Part shown: positions 8,961 through 18,105 of the stretch, one piece after another
How positions within the stretch are numbered: position 1 is the first letter of the stretch
How the letters are laid out: each line of letters starts with the position of its first letter
Origin: Alteribacter keqinensis
GTDB taxonomy: Bacteria > Bacillota > Bacilli > Bacillales > Salisediminibacteriaceae
Direction: 5' to 3'
Assembly: GCF_003710255.1 (NCBI RefSeq)
Contig: NZ_RHIB01000001.1
Location: forward strand, 2,232,001-2,296,000
DNA: 64,000 nt
Made by a program: the position numbers and the translations under genes
Notes under the pieces: generated by a model
The model's database searches: none
Told to the model about the DNA's origin: nothing
The model's input: only the letters and a program-made list of their open reading frames with translations

Positions 8961-9097
8961 TTAATGTATATAAAACTATTGTACTAAATAAATTTTAGTA
9001 TTTACCCAGTTTTATATAGTCATAAAGAACCACATCCCTTATATACCAAACTTTACCTCACATGTAATCATTTTCAGATTTTTCCCACATTTATTAC

Positions 9098-9120
9098 TAT
9101 TGTCGGACGACTCGACAATA
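9098..9120. promoter_or_regulatory. Inverted repeat upstream of second subtilase, candidate operator
   Basis: TATTGTCG and CGACAATA are perfect 8-base inverted arms separated by 7 bases. The site lies about 120 bases before the start codon in the 310-base gap between the proteases. Apart from the terminator at its start, the gap holds nothing else I can name. I cannot assign a regulator. Confidence 0.45.
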
Positions 9121-9239
9121 TTTTCCCTGTAAACTTTTAGTTAGACGAAAGATTTTGTCAATTAGGGGTGAGAAAAGTCGGTGTTTAATCTCCGCTTTTC
9201 AATAACCTACTATTCATCTTAGTATAGGGGGAATTGAAC

Positions 9240-11666
9240 GTGAAATCATTTTTCACAAAATCCATGCTTTCGGTTTTAGCTGTTTTGCTCGTAGCCGGAA
9301 GTTTTGCACCACAAGGATCGGCCAACGCGTCCGGCAGTGAACCAGCTGAGCTGTTCGGCAGCTACGATCTGAGCTCTTCTGACAGTGTTACTGTCATTGT
9401 TGAACTGGACGAGCCATCTTTACTTGAAGCGAAACACACAGGTAAAGGACAGACAAAAGGCTATTTAGAACAAGCGCGTGAGCAGGTAAAAGAAGCTCTT
9501 GCTTCAGCTGCCCCAAGCAGCGAAGTGAACCGTGAGTACAATACAGTTTTTTCAGGATTCTCTGTAGAAGTAGCTCAAGATGAGCTTGCATCTTTATTAG
9601 CGCTGGACGGTGTACAGGCAGTTTATCCTGACGTACACTATGATGCGAATGAGTTTGACCCTGAACTCATCGACGAGGAATCTTTCTCCCCGGCAATGAT
9701 GGACAGTGCGCCGTTTATCGGAGCGCCTGAAGTTTGGGAAGATCTTGGAGTGACAGGTGAAGGAATTACTGTAGCCATCATCGATACAGGTGTAGACTAC
9801 ACTCACCCTGACCTGCAGAGTTCTTTTGGCGACTACTTAGGCTATGACTTTGTTGATAATGATGATGATCCAAATGAAGGACCTGGGCAATACCACGGTA
9901 CTCACGTTGCCGGAACTGTTGCTGCTGATGGCGGCCCGAACGGTGAAGGTATTGTAGGTGTAGCACCAGACGCGGATCTAGTTTCTTACCGTGTACTCGG
10001 ACCAAACGGCGGAACAACTGAAGACGTTGTTGCTGCAGTTGAGCTTGCAGTACAAGACGGTGTTGACGTGATGAACCTTTCTCTTGGAAACAGCTTAAAT
10101 GATGCTGACTGGGCTACGTCAATCGCGCTTGACTGGGCAATGAGAGAAGGTGTGGTAGCTGTTGTTGCCAACGGTAACTCCGGCCCGAACAACTGGACAG
10201 TCGGTTCTCCGGGTACCTCCCGTGATGCTATCAGTGTAGGGGCAACTCAACTGCCATACGATGCCTATAATGCAGCCATCTTCACTTCTGAAGGAGTAAG
10301 CTATCCTTCTGCTGAAATCATGGGTTATCCATCTGTTGAAGAACTTCTTGCCCTTGATGGTGAAGAATTAGAATTTGTTCACGTAGGTCTTGCAGGACCT
10401 GGTGACTTTGATGATGTGGATGTAGATGGAAAAATTGCTCTTATCCAGCGCGGAGAGTATCCTTTTGTTGATAAAGCAGCGGAAGCCAAAGATAATGGTG
10501 CTGTCGGGGCAATCATCTACAACAACGTTGCAGGTGTTCAGCCGGAAGTTCCCGGACTTGCAGTGCCGACAATTATGACAACATTGGAAGACGGTCAAAA
10601 GCTTCTTTCCGAGCTGGAAGCCGGCAACAACACAGTTACCTTTGATATTGAATTTGATCAGGAAGTTCCGGAATCCATGGCAGGCTTCTCTTCAAGAGGA
10701 CCGGCTGCACCAACGTTTATGATCAAGCCTGACGTTTCCGCTCCTGGAGTTGGAATCGTAAGTACTATGCCTGAAGCATTCGGCTACTATGCTTCACTTC
10801 AAGGTACAAGCATGGCAGCTCCGCACGTAGCCGGTGTTGCAGCGCTTATTCTTGAAGCAAACCCTGAGCGTACACCACAACAAGTAAAAGCAGCGATTAT
10901 GAACACAGCTGAACCTGTTTTGGATCGTGACGGCAATCCGTACCCGTTTAACTCTCAAGGTGCCGGAAGTGTCCGTCCATATGATGCCATTACAACTGAA
11001 ACACTTGTATCACCCGGCTCTCACACGTTCGGTGTATTTGATAAAGATAACGGACGTCAGACAGAACGCAACCATTTTGAAGTAACAAACCTTTCTGACG
11101 AGCGCAAACGTTATGAAATTGATGTTACTTTCCACGGTGGTGAGGATCACATTAACGTAAACACAAGCAACAATTTGAACGTACATGCTGGAAGCACTCA
11201 AAAAGTAAACACTGTCGTTCAAATCAATGCTTCCGCTCTTGAAGCCGGATACTACGAAGCAACCATCACCCTCACTCACGGTGACGAAGTGATTGAAGTA
11301 CCAAGTATCGCATTTGTAATGGAACCGGATTACCCGCGAGTAACGCATTTGTTCCTCGGTGTAAACCCTGATGGTACAATCGCGGGTGAAGCGTACTTAC
11401 CCGGCGGTGCAGAGTACTTTGAGTTTTGGGTTTACAGAGATGGAGAGGAATATGAGTACATTGGTGCTCCTGTAACTGATGAAAACATCAGCGCAGGCTA
11501 CTACCAATTCACTTGGGACGGGCTCGCTCCTGATGGCAGCGAACTGGAGCCAGGTGCCTACGATCTTTATGCTTACGCTGAAAAAGCAGGACAGTCTGAT
11601 TATGCTTACGGCGGTACACTGACCATTGAAGAAAACGGACAAGTTGAACTTGACATTGCTCAATAA
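9240..11666 (+). CDS. Secreted subtilisin-like serine protease, Vpr type (copy 2)
   Basis: A tandem paralogue of the preceding gene, about 808 residues with the same plan: signal peptide ending near GSANA, I9 propeptide, S8 catalytic domain with Asp (about 182) in AIIDTGVDYTH, His (219) in YHGTHVAGT, Asn in ANGNSGP and Ser (523) in GTSMAAPHVAG. It also has the PA insert and two C-terminal beta-domains, the last rich in Glu, Asp and Tyr. It is very acidic, as expected for a halophilic or alkaline extracellular enzyme. GTG 9240 is 8 bases from AGGGGG; the TTG at 9234 is too close. The same offset occurs in copy 1, which supports both starts. It has its own terminator and probably its own promoter. 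Confidence 0.9.
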   Translation: MKSFFTKSMLSVLAVLLVAGSFAPQGSANASGSEPAELFGSYDLSSSDSVTVIVELDEPSLLEAKHTGKGQTKGYLEQAREQVKEALASAAPSSEVNREYNTVFSGFSVEVAQDELASLLALDGVQAVYPDVHYDANEFDPELIDEESFSPAMMDSAPFIGAPEVWEDLGVTGEGITVAIIDTGVDYTHPDLQSSFGDYLGYDFVDNDDDPNEGPGQYHGTHVAGTVAADGGPNGEGIVGVAPDADLVSYRVLGPNGGTTEDVVAAVELAVQDGVDVMNLSLGNSLNDADWATSIALDWAMREGVVAVVANGNSGPNNWTVGSPGTSRDAISVGATQLPYDAYNAAIFTSEGVSYPSAEIMGYPSVEELLALDGEELEFVHVGLAGPGDFDDVDVDGKIALIQRGEYPFVDKAAEAKDNGAVGAIIYNNVAGVQPEVPGLAVPTIMTTLEDGQKLLSELEAGNNTVTFDIEFDQEVPESMAGFSSRGPAAPTFMIKPDVSAPGVGIVSTMPEAFGYYASLQGTSMAAPHVAGVAALILEANPERTPQQVKAAIMNTAEPVLDRDGNPYPFNSQGAGSVRPYDAITTETLVSPGSHTFGVFDKDNGRQTERNHFEVTNLSDERKRYEIDVTFHGGEDHINVNTSNNLNVHAGSTQKVNTVVQINASALEAGYYEATITLTHGDEVIEVPSIAFVMEPDYPRVTHLFLGVNPDGTIAGEAYLPGGAEYFEFWVYRDGEEYEYIGAPVTDENISAGYYQFTWDGLAPDGSELEPGAYDLYAYAEKAGQSDYAYGGTLTIEENGQVELDIAQ

Positions 11667-11672
11667 CCTTAA

Positions 11673-11705
11673 CGAGGAAGCCACACATGGCTTCCTCTTC
11701 TTTTT
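11673..11705 (+). terminator. Terminator after second subtilase
   Basis: GAGGAAGCC and GGCTTCCTC form a perfect 9-base stem with a 6-base loop followed by a T-rich tail. Confidence 0.9.
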
Positions 11706-11956
11706 CACTCACGCTAATCTTGAGATATCGCAGTAATTCCTGTATTCATTCCCTTTTTTCCTTCAAATAGCCCGCAAGCCAGTCCGGCCCAACTAATTAC
11801 CACAACAAAAAGAACCCCCTAAAGGGCTCCCGGATTCCGAGAAACCTATGTATTTTGGAGCTTGGATTTCTCGCTTCTTAAAAGAAGTTATAAATATTAC
11901 TATCTCATAAAATACATCGTTGTTTTACAAACACGCTTGGTGTAATTAAAAAGAGT

Positions 11957-12077
11957 GATGCAGCCGGGATGTCCGAAGACTCCTGCGGTAGCAGGGGCCA
12001 GGCAAGACCCCACAGAGCGTAGCTCGAGGAGGCTTGCCGGCGTCACCGCGGAAAGCGAAGGACATTCCGGCTGCATC
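11957..12077. repeat. Structured dispersed repeat (121 bp) in the protease-ytnP gap
   Basis: Terminal arms GATGCAGCCGG (11957-11967) and CCGGCTGCATC (12067-12077) are perfect inverted repeats. The GC-rich interior has several hairpin-forming blocks, including the word CGGAAAGCGAAG. Elements with this GACTCCTGCGG ... CGGAAAGCGAAG pattern recur in many Bacillaceae genomes (from memory). It is non-coding. The rest of the 470-base gap (11706-12139) is AT-rich with short AGCCCCCTGAAGGGCT-like hairpins on either side. Confidence 0.7.
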
Positions 12078-12108
12078 AACAATCTCCATTACTAAAAGGA
12101 CAGCCTGA

Positions 12109-12126
12109 GAGCCCCCTGAAGGGCTC
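12109..12126 (-). terminator. Possible terminator after ytnP
   Basis: GAGCCC and GGGCTC pair around CCTGAA, 14 bases beyond the ytnP stop. On the minus strand the following T tract is short and displaced, so termination strength is uncertain. Confidence 0.4.
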
Positions 12127-12139
12127 CATCATTAATCCT

Positions 12140-13000
12140 CTATTCATTTTCCCGGTTTCTGAGAACCGCTTCTTCAACCACATTCTCCTCATTCCACTTT
12201 AACGCACGGTATTTATAGTCGTGGTAAAACAGGAACCAGGCATCCGCCTCAATCGCTTCGCCGATATGGGCTTGTTTGGCCCCGATAGAGTCCATTGGGT
12301 AATCATCGTATGCCAGAACCCATAACGGGTTTCTGTGAGCGTGTGTAGGCATGATATCGGCCATATGAACGGCTCGTTCTCCTTCACTCTCCAGCTTAAG
12401 GATGCTGTGACCGTCACTGTGGCCTCCCGTGTGAACAAGGCGTACTCCCGGAACAGGCTCAACCTCTTCTTTATATGTCTGGACCTGGGAAACAATCGGC
12501 TCCCAGTTTTCCTTATAGTACGTCGCTTTTGAACGGATATTCGGAGCCTTCAGCTCTTCCCATTCCGTTTCGTTCACATAGTAAACAGCGTTAGGGAACA
12601 CAGAGACCAGGTCTTCCCCAGCCCATTCCGACACCCCGCAGGCATGATCAAAATGCATGTGTGTCATCAAAACAATGTGGATGTCCTCAGTGGATAATCC
12701 AAGTTCCTTCAGATTTTCCTTCACTTTTGATTCTTGCTCAATTCCGAAGTTACGCTTTTGCTTGTCATTGAACTTCCCGTTGCCGATGCCCGCTTCAACG
12801 AGAATATTCTTTCCGTCCAACTGTATAAGCATCGGGTCGGTTCTCAGTTCGATCTGATTTCGTTCGTTTACAGGGTATTTCTTTTCCCAGAGCGGTCTCG
12901 GTACGACCCCGAACATGGCACCACCGTCCATGTGCGTGACGCCTCCGTTTAACCACGTAATCTTAATGTTGCCTACTTCGAGCTGTTCCAATGCCATCAT
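12140..13000 (-). CDS. ytnP: Metallo-beta-lactamase fold lactonase-like hydrolase YtnP
   Basis: A protein of about 286 residues of the MBL-fold family. The zinc motif [10 protein letters not shown] (about residues 108-117) is intact, with the later His in [10 protein letters not shown] and Asp in [11 protein letters not shown]. subtilis YtnP is an N-acylhomoserine-lactonase-like enzyme reported to interfere with quorum signalling; whether this one does so is an inference. It is cytosolic. The two ATGs at 13000 and 12997 sit 5 and 8 bases after AGGGG; the longer upstream start at 13024 lacks a ribosome site. As in B. subtilis it adjoins trmB. Confidence 0.88.
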   Translation of the reverse strand: MMALEQLEVGNIKITWLNGGVTHMDGGAMFGVVPRPLWEKKYPVNERNQIELRTDPMLIQLDGKNILVEAGIGNGKFNDKQKRNFGIEQESKVKENLKELGLSTEDIHIVLMTHMHFDHACGVSEWAGEDLVSVFPNAVYYVNETEWEELKAPNIRSKATYYKENWEPIVSQVQTYKEEVEPVPGVRLVHTGGHSDGHSILKLESEGERAVHMADIMPTHAHRNPLWVLAYDDYPMDSIGAKQAHIGEAIEADAWFLFYHDYKYRALKWNEENVVEEAVLRNRENE

Positions 13001-13061
13001 TTCATCCCCTTGCGTAAATGTCATTCAGCGAATCGGAGTTCCGGCTGGCACCTGGCAGCGA

Positions 13062-13703
13062 TTACTTTTTCCAGACAGCTTCAAGGCGGTAAATAGGATG
13101 GCCTTTTCTTGAGAACTTTTCTTCGTACTCCGTCATTACATTGCCTTCCAAGCCGTCTTCATGAAGGTCCAGGCTGATATTCTTTAACGCAAAGCCAAAT
13201 TCCGAAAAGCTTTGAAGTGAATATTGAAACAAGATGCGGTTGTCTGTCTTGAAATGGACTTCTCCGCCATCCTTCAATATTTCTACATATTTCTTCAGAA
13301 ATCCTTCATGTGTGAGCCTTCTTTTCGCATGGCGGTTCTTTGGCCACGGATCGGTGAAGTTAATGAAAAGACGGTCTACTTCATTTTCCCCGAAGAAGTC
13401 CGTAATTTCATTAACGTCCTCTTTGAGCATTTTAACGTTAGGGAGCTTCACTTCCTGCATGAGTTCCAATGCACTGATAATGACGCTGTCGTATTTCTCT
13501 ATGCCAATCACATTAATATCAGGGTGCTGTTCTGCCATCCCTGTCACAAATTGTCCTTTTCCGCTTCCCACCTCTACGTACAGTGGTTTATCATTACTGA
13601 AATACTCATTCCACTTCCCTTTATAATCACCGGGATTGGGAATAATAAGGTGGGGATTGTCCGCTATTTCCTGCGGGGCCCAAGGTTTATTTCGAAGACG
13701 CAT
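13062..13703 (-). CDS. trmB: tRNA (guanine-N7-)-methyltransferase TrmB
   Basis: A 213-residue SAM-dependent methyltransferase that forms m7G46 in tRNA. The SAM-binding loop [11 protein letters not shown] (about residues 43-53) and the family motif [13 protein letters not shown] (about 117-129) are present, and the length is standard for the Firmicute enzyme. The start [13 protein letters not shown] is the typical N-terminus. It lies upstream of ytnP on the same strand with about 60 bases between them and is probably co-transcribed. The assignment is secure. Confidence 0.95.
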   Translation of the reverse strand: MRLRNKPWAPQEIADNPHLIIPNPGDYKGKWNEYFSNDKPLYVEVGSGKGQFVTGMAEQHPDINVIGIEKYDSVIISALELMQEVKLPNVKMLKEDVNEITDFFGENEVDRLFINFTDPWPKNRHAKRRLTHEGFLKKYVEILKDGGEVHFKTDNRILFQYSLQSFSEFGFALKNISLDLHEDGLEGNVMTEYEEKFSRKGHPIYRLEAVWKK

Positions 13704-13847
13704 CGTTCATCGTCACTCCATTTCATTCTTTTTACCATACATAACAATACCACAATTTTTTCATTTATTCCTCACTGGCAGGGAAATGATTACATTGTTC
13801 AGAATAAAGGAATAGAACATCATAATCACAATTGAGGAGGATGCACA

Positions 13848-14171
13848 GTGACACAAAGCGAAACGATTACCAAACTTAGAAAAATGCTCATTCACATGAA
13901 AAATAGAGAGCACACATCAGATAACGACTTTAAAAAAATGCAGACCTATGTAAAAGAGCTCCGTGAAGAAGAAGTAAATGAAAACTTCGAGGGCAGCATC
14001 GTGGAAATGGATGCCTTCATTGATGAAAGAACAAACAGTTCCACCTTAAAAGAGCATATCAAACTTCACGAAATGAATATCGCCCGCTGGATTGAGGAAC
14101 TCGAAATGCTGAAAGACGGGGACGGCGGTGTGACCATTGACTACGAACAGCGCGAAAGCAGGGAGATTTAG
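13848..14171 (+). CDS. Small helical protein of unknown function next to ytzH
   Basis: A 107-residue, charged and almost entirely helical protein with no signal peptide or membrane segment. It starts at GTG 13848, 7-8 bases after a strong GAGGAGG site, which supports real translation. I recognise no domain. Its size, composition and position directly before ytzH suggest a distant relative of the YtzH family or a helical partner of it, but I cannot align the two convincingly. It is separated from ytzH by 67 bases on the same strand, so they may share a transcript. Function is unknown. Confidence 0.7.
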   Translation: MTQSETITKLRKMLIHMKNREHTSDNDFKKMQTYVKELREEEVNENFEGSIVEMDAFIDERTNSSTLKEHIKLHEMNIARWIEELEMLKDGDGGVTIDYEQRESREI

Positions 14172-14238
14172 ATACGAATAGAAATATGATTTTCACACAA
14201 CCTAACGCTTAGAAGACAACATAAAGGATGTGTGAATC

Positions 14239-14538
14239 ATGCCAATGAATTATCATCATCAGCTTCAGCTGCTTATAGACATTTTAAAAAACCAGGACAA
14301 CGAGCATTACGGGTCCCGTGATGAATATGCCCAAATTGAACGGCTTGCTAAATCCCTTTTGAAGAACAAAGAAATTCAGGAAGAAATCCGTGACCTTCTT
14401 ATGAACATTGAGCAGTACAGCAGCCGGCACCAGACAACAGGACAGCTTGAAGCTCTTAACAGCGAAGAGATCCAGCAGTGGATTCAGGGAATTGAAACAT
14501 CGGAACACAGCTTTCTTTATCCGGACCGCCTGATGTAG
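14239..14538 (+). CDS. ytzH: YtzH-like protein
   Basis: A 99-residue helical protein whose N-terminal half (MNYHHQLQLLIDILKNQ, then EYAQIERLAKSLL) matches B. subtilis YtzH, a small protein of unknown function that also lies between trmB and ytmP. The ATG at 14239 follows an AAAGGATG site. There are no membrane segments or cysteines. It ends at a convergent terminator shared with ytmP. The family is likely; the role is unknown. Confidence 0.82.
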   Translation: MPMNYHHQLQLLIDILKNQDNEHYGSRDEYAQIERLAKSLLKNKEIQEEIRDLLMNIEQYSSRHQTTGQLEALNSEEIQQWIQGIETSEHSFLYPDRLM

Positions 14539-14548
14539 AGCCCGTAAA

Positions 14549-14590
14549 AAAACCTTGTCTCCCGGCTTCGGGATGACAAGGTTTTCCTTT
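14549..14590. terminator. Bidirectional terminator between ytzH and ytmP
   Basis: AACCTTGTC pairs with GACAAGGTT, with inner TCCC and GGGA pairing around GGCTTC. T-rich flanks on both strands suit the convergent genes. Confidence 0.88.
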
Positions 14591-14592
14591 GT

Positions 14593-15381
14593 TTATACAT
14601 TCACTTCATTTAACACGTCATAAAGCATGGTATTCCATTTATTTAACTCAACGACCTGCATTTTATCTTTATGCCACATCACGCTTTCGACGCTCTGAGC
14701 AATCATATACCAGCTCATGCGCTTCTCCAGATCTCTGGTTAATTCAGCACCGTAGGATGACAGCCACTGCTCCCACTCGTTCCTCGGTACATATAAGTAC
14801 AATAATGCCGATAAATCAAGAGCAGGATCGGCTACGTTGGCACCATCCCAGTCAATCAGGTACAGAGAGTCATCTTCACTGACAATCCAATTGTTATGGT
14901 TCACGTCAGAATGACAAACCACATAGTCCTCAACATTTACTTCCTGTATATTGGAACGGAGCCAGGCGATGGCGTCTTTGACCACCGGGTCAGCCGACCC
15001 GGACTGCTTCGCCTTATCTTCAAGGTCTTCAAGGAAGCGACTCGCTGTTAAAGGTTCGTTGCCTAAACGCTTAAACATATCGAGAAGTTCTTTGGAACGG
15101 TGAATTTTCCCTAGAAGCCTGCCTATACGACGGGAATTCATATCGTAGGACTTTAATTCCCTTCCGTTCACCCAGCGCTGAGCGGTAATCACATCCCCGC
15201 TCTCGAGACGCTTCGTCCAAAGAAGCTTTGGAACAATCCCTTCTGCTGAAAGGACCGCCAAAAACGGTGAAGAATTTCGCTTTATAAAGATTTTTTGTTC
15301 GCCCTGTTCCGCAACATAAGCTTCCCCTGTTGCACCACCGGCAGGACGCAAATGCCATCCTTCACCCATCAAGTGTTTCAA
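14593..15381 (-). CDS. ytmP: Choline/aminoglycoside-kinase-like phosphotransferase YtmP
   Basis: An APH/choline-kinase fold protein of about 262 residues. It has the Brenner-type catalytic loop VVCHSDVNHNNWIV and the metal-binding LIDWDGA a few residues later, so it should phosphorylate a small molecule using ATP; the substrate is not known. I prefer the TTG at 15381 (MKHLMGEGW), which follows a TTGAGGGTG site, over the ATG at 15435, which has no visible ribosome site. It lies downstream of amyX on the same strand after 182 bases. The same order is found in B. subtilis. Confidence 0.82.
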   Translation of the reverse strand: MKHLMGEGWHLRPAGGATGEAYVAEQGEQKIFIKRNSSPFLAVLSAEGIVPKLLWTKRLESGDVITAQRWVNGRELKSYDMNSRRIGRLLGKIHRSKELLDMFKRLGNEPLTASRFLEDLEDKAKQSGSADPVVKDAIAWLRSNIQEVNVEDYVVCHSDVNHNNWIVSEDDSLYLIDWDGANVADPALDLSALLYLYVPRNEWEQWLSSYGAELTRDLEKRMSWYMIAQSVESVMWHKDKMQVVELNKWNTMLYDVLNEVNV

Positions 15382-15563
15382 TCGTTTCACCCTCAATTTC
15401 ATCGAATCCTGAATCACAGAAGTATTTTTCATCATATCACGAATTGTTTTAAATAAGAAGACACAAAAAGTCTTATATCATTGTAAAGAAGTTTTTCCTT
15501 TTCATCAAGAGTCTGTTCTACAAATTTCCTCTTGATTGACAGATCTTCATTAATCACATGATA

Positions 15564-17669
15564 CTACCCGCGTGCTTTTTTCAGCACAACCAACTCGTAG
15601 GGTTCAATTTCCGAATGATCCCCGATGATAAAAGAGGTTGATGAAACGGTTGCTACATGATTACTGATCAGTTTATCCCACCGCCCCGGTGAAGGCAGAT
15701 AAAGAGGAAAACGCTTTTTCGTCGGATTAATGAAAACAGCAATGTCTTCCGAGTCGCCGAGTAAAAGGTATCCAAACACAGGTGCCGGACTTTGCAGGAT
15801 ATGGAGGCGTCTTTGAATATCATTTTTATTATCAAGACGAAAAACAGGATACTCCCGGCGGATATTGATCAGAGACTTGATGAATTGAATATTTGCTTTC
15901 TCTGCTTCCCGTTGCGTCCAGTCAAGCTTATTAATGTCATCTCCGGATATATAGCTGTTTTCGTCTCCTTTTTTTGTTCTGAACCACTCCTGCCCTGCAT
16001 GGAGGAAAGGAATGCCCTGACTCAGCAGCGTCAGTCCGGTAGCCAGCTGGTGTATCCGTTTTTTCTCTTCCTCGGTCTCTGTCTCATTTGTGTTTTGCAG
16101 GCGATCCCATAAAGTGTGATTATCGTGGCACTCTACATAGTTCACCGACTGCCCCGGGCTTTCCACCTTACGATCACCAAAATCATCACGGCAGGAGCCG
16201 GAAACCAGCTGTGGCAGCCGTTCAATAAAACGCCCGTGGCCATTGGCAAAACCTGCATCATGCATAAAGAACAATTGCCCTTTTATACTGTCCCGGTAAA
16301 AATCATTGAAGAAACTCACTCCGGGAAGATGGTAGGACTTATCCATCGTAGCTTTTTGCTCCGAATGAAGCGGTGTATCCAAGTCCCACCCTTCTCCAAG
16401 AAGCAGGATCGTCCGGTTGTATTCATTACAGAGAGTGCGGATCCCCCTCATCGTTGCGATGTCCATTGCACCCATAAGATCGAACCTGAAACCGTCCACC
16501 CGGTACTCATCAAGCCAGTATGCGACAGAATCCAGGATAAACTTCCGCACCATTTTCCTTTCCGTTGCCAGATCATTTCCCACACCAGTGCCGTTCCCCG
16601 GTGATCCGTCCCCGTGATACCTGAAATAGTAACCGGGAACAAGCTTATGAAAAGGAGAATCTTCTTTCACAAATACATGATTATACACGACATCCAAAAT
16701 GACACTCAGCCCGTTGTTGTGGAAGGACTGAATCATTTCCTTACATTCGCGGATTCTTGTAAGAGGGTTATTTACATCTGTTGCGTAACTGCCTTCCGGA
16801 GCCTGAAAGTACAGAGGATCATACCCCCAGTTATACTGCATATGAGGCTCCCTCTCATCTACACGGGCAAAATCATTGACCGGAAGCAGCTGTACATGGG
16901 AACACCCCAGTTCTTTAATATAGGACAGGCCTGTCAGACTGTTGTCCTTTGTAACCGTATGTTCCTCTGTAAGACCTTTAAACTTCCCTCTTGCCTTGAT
17001 TCCTCCGGCAGGGTCAATGGTTGCGTCCCTGATGTGAAGTTCATAAATAATCGCATCCTCAGCCCTGGTGAAATCAGGAGAGTCATGCTCTGTAAAATGA
17101 TCTGGATTTGTTTTGTTTAGATTAACAACGACGCTTTCTTTACTATTTGCTGTAAGTGATTTCGCGTAAGGATCATTTACTTTGATTATTTTTCCGTTAA
17201 TGGCCACCTCGTATTGATAGGGAACTTTATTCAAATCTCCCTTAACCGCAGTAAACCAAACCCCTTTTTTACTTTTTTTCATTTCAAAATATTTATTATT
17301 TAAATATAATTTTACATTCGATGCTGTAGGTGCCCAGACTGAAAACTTCGTCTGATCTTTTGAATAATGCGCACCTAATGCCGTATGGGTGTCTGTAAAG
17401 TGGTCCTCAAACCAATCTGTCCGTACTACAGACCCTGCAAATACAGGGAAGTGCTCATCTCCCCACACCAGTGTTGCTTCTTTCCCTACCGGCAGTGGTT
17501 CTGCGAACAGAATCGACGCAGTATGGGATAAGTGTGTCTCTTCCAGGCGTCCCCGAAGTTTGTTTCCTTCCCAGATCAACGATGGCGTTTTATCAAGCAG
17601 TGCATCAATATTGTCAGCGTTTACTGTTAGTCGTGTCACATCATCAATCCAAGCTACAGACTTTTCCAA
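15564..17669 (-). CDS. amyX: Type I pullulanase, intracellular
   Basis: A GH13 debranching enzyme of about 701 residues that hydrolyses alpha-1,6 branches. An N-terminal CBM48-type module (about 105-195) precedes the catalytic barrel with the type I pullulanase signature YNWGYDP. Catalytic residues are visible: nucleophile Asp in FRFDLMGAMD (about 397), acid Glu in LLGEGWDL (about 426) and the third Asp in VECHDNHTLW. It has no signal peptide, so it acts in the cytoplasm, fitting the divergent glycogen operon. I propose TTG 17669 (MEKSVAWIDD) because AGAGGA lies 6 bases before it; GTG 17687 has only a weak site. ytmP follows on the same strand. Confidence 0.93.
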   Translation of the reverse strand: MEKSVAWIDDVTRLTVNADNIDALLDKTPSLIWEGNKLRGRLEETHLSHTASILFAEPLPVGKEATLVWGDEHFPVFAGSVVRTDWFEDHFTDTHTALGAHYSKDQTKFSVWAPTASNVKLYLNNKYFEMKKSKKGVWFTAVKGDLNKVPYQYEVAINGKIIKVNDPYAKSLTANSKESVVVNLNKTNPDHFTEHDSPDFTRAEDAIIYELHIRDATIDPAGGIKARGKFKGLTEEHTVTKDNSLTGLSYIKELGCSHVQLLPVNDFARVDEREPHMQYNWGYDPLYFQAPEGSYATDVNNPLTRIRECKEMIQSFHNNGLSVILDVVYNHVFVKEDSPFHKLVPGYYFRYHGDGSPGNGTGVGNDLATERKMVRKFILDSVAYWLDEYRVDGFRFDLMGAMDIATMRGIRTLCNEYNRTILLLGEGWDLDTPLHSEQKATMDKSYHLPGVSFFNDFYRDSIKGQLFFMHDAGFANGHGRFIERLPQLVSGSCRDDFGDRKVESPGQSVNYVECHDNHTLWDRLQNTNETETEEEKKRIHQLATGLTLLSQGIPFLHAGQEWFRTKKGDENSYISGDDINKLDWTQREAEKANIQFIKSLINIRREYPVFRLDNKNDIQRRLHILQSPAPVFGYLLLGDSEDIAVFINPTKKRFPLYLPSPGRWDKLISNHVATVSSTSFIIGDHSEIEPYELVVLKKARG

Positions 17670-17785
17670 TGGGATTCCTCTTTTCACCTTGATTTTCTAT
17701 TAATGTATACGATAAACCTCTTAATAAATAACTGTTTAATAAGGGCTGGAGACATATTTTCATATGATCTTATAATCCTTCTCTG

Positions 17786-17794
17786 ATAATACCA
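17786..17794 (-). promoter_or_regulatory. Possible extended -10 promoter of amyX
   Basis: On the minus strand TGGTATTAT matches the extended -10 form TGnTATAAT with one mismatch. No good -35 lies at the right distance, which extended -10 promoters tolerate. It is about 117 bases before the proposed amyX start. Confidence 0.35.
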
Positions 17795-17819
17795 TAGCCA
17801 TAATTCGGAACCTTCAAAC

Positions 17820-17839
17820 AACTGTAAGCGGTTACAGTT
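17820..17839. promoter_or_regulatory. cre site (CcpA operator) between amyX and glgB
   Basis: AACTGTAAGCGGTTACAGTT contains a full match to the cre consensus TGWAANCGNTNWCA at 17823-17836 and has near-perfect dyad symmetry. It lies in the 430-base divergent region between amyX and glgB, about 150 bases from the amyX start and 270 from glgB. The rest of this region is AT-rich with no gene. Confidence 0.8.
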
Positions 17840-18105
17840 GAAAATGTATATATACTCATTGTTATGGGCCGATAATTTATTCGACATCATTCCTTATATA
17901 GCAACAAAAATTATAAAAATCGCTTGAAAAATTTTAATATTATTTACGCAGGAAGTCTGTTAAATTAGGAGAATAGTATAAAAACTGTTGGTCTGACCCG
18001 GCTCATTTCCGAGGTCTTGAATCCGGGACACGCCAAATCAAGCAAAATAGTAAAAATGAATAATTATTCACTAAGGTGTTTATTTAAGAAAGGAGCTTGT
18101 CGCAG

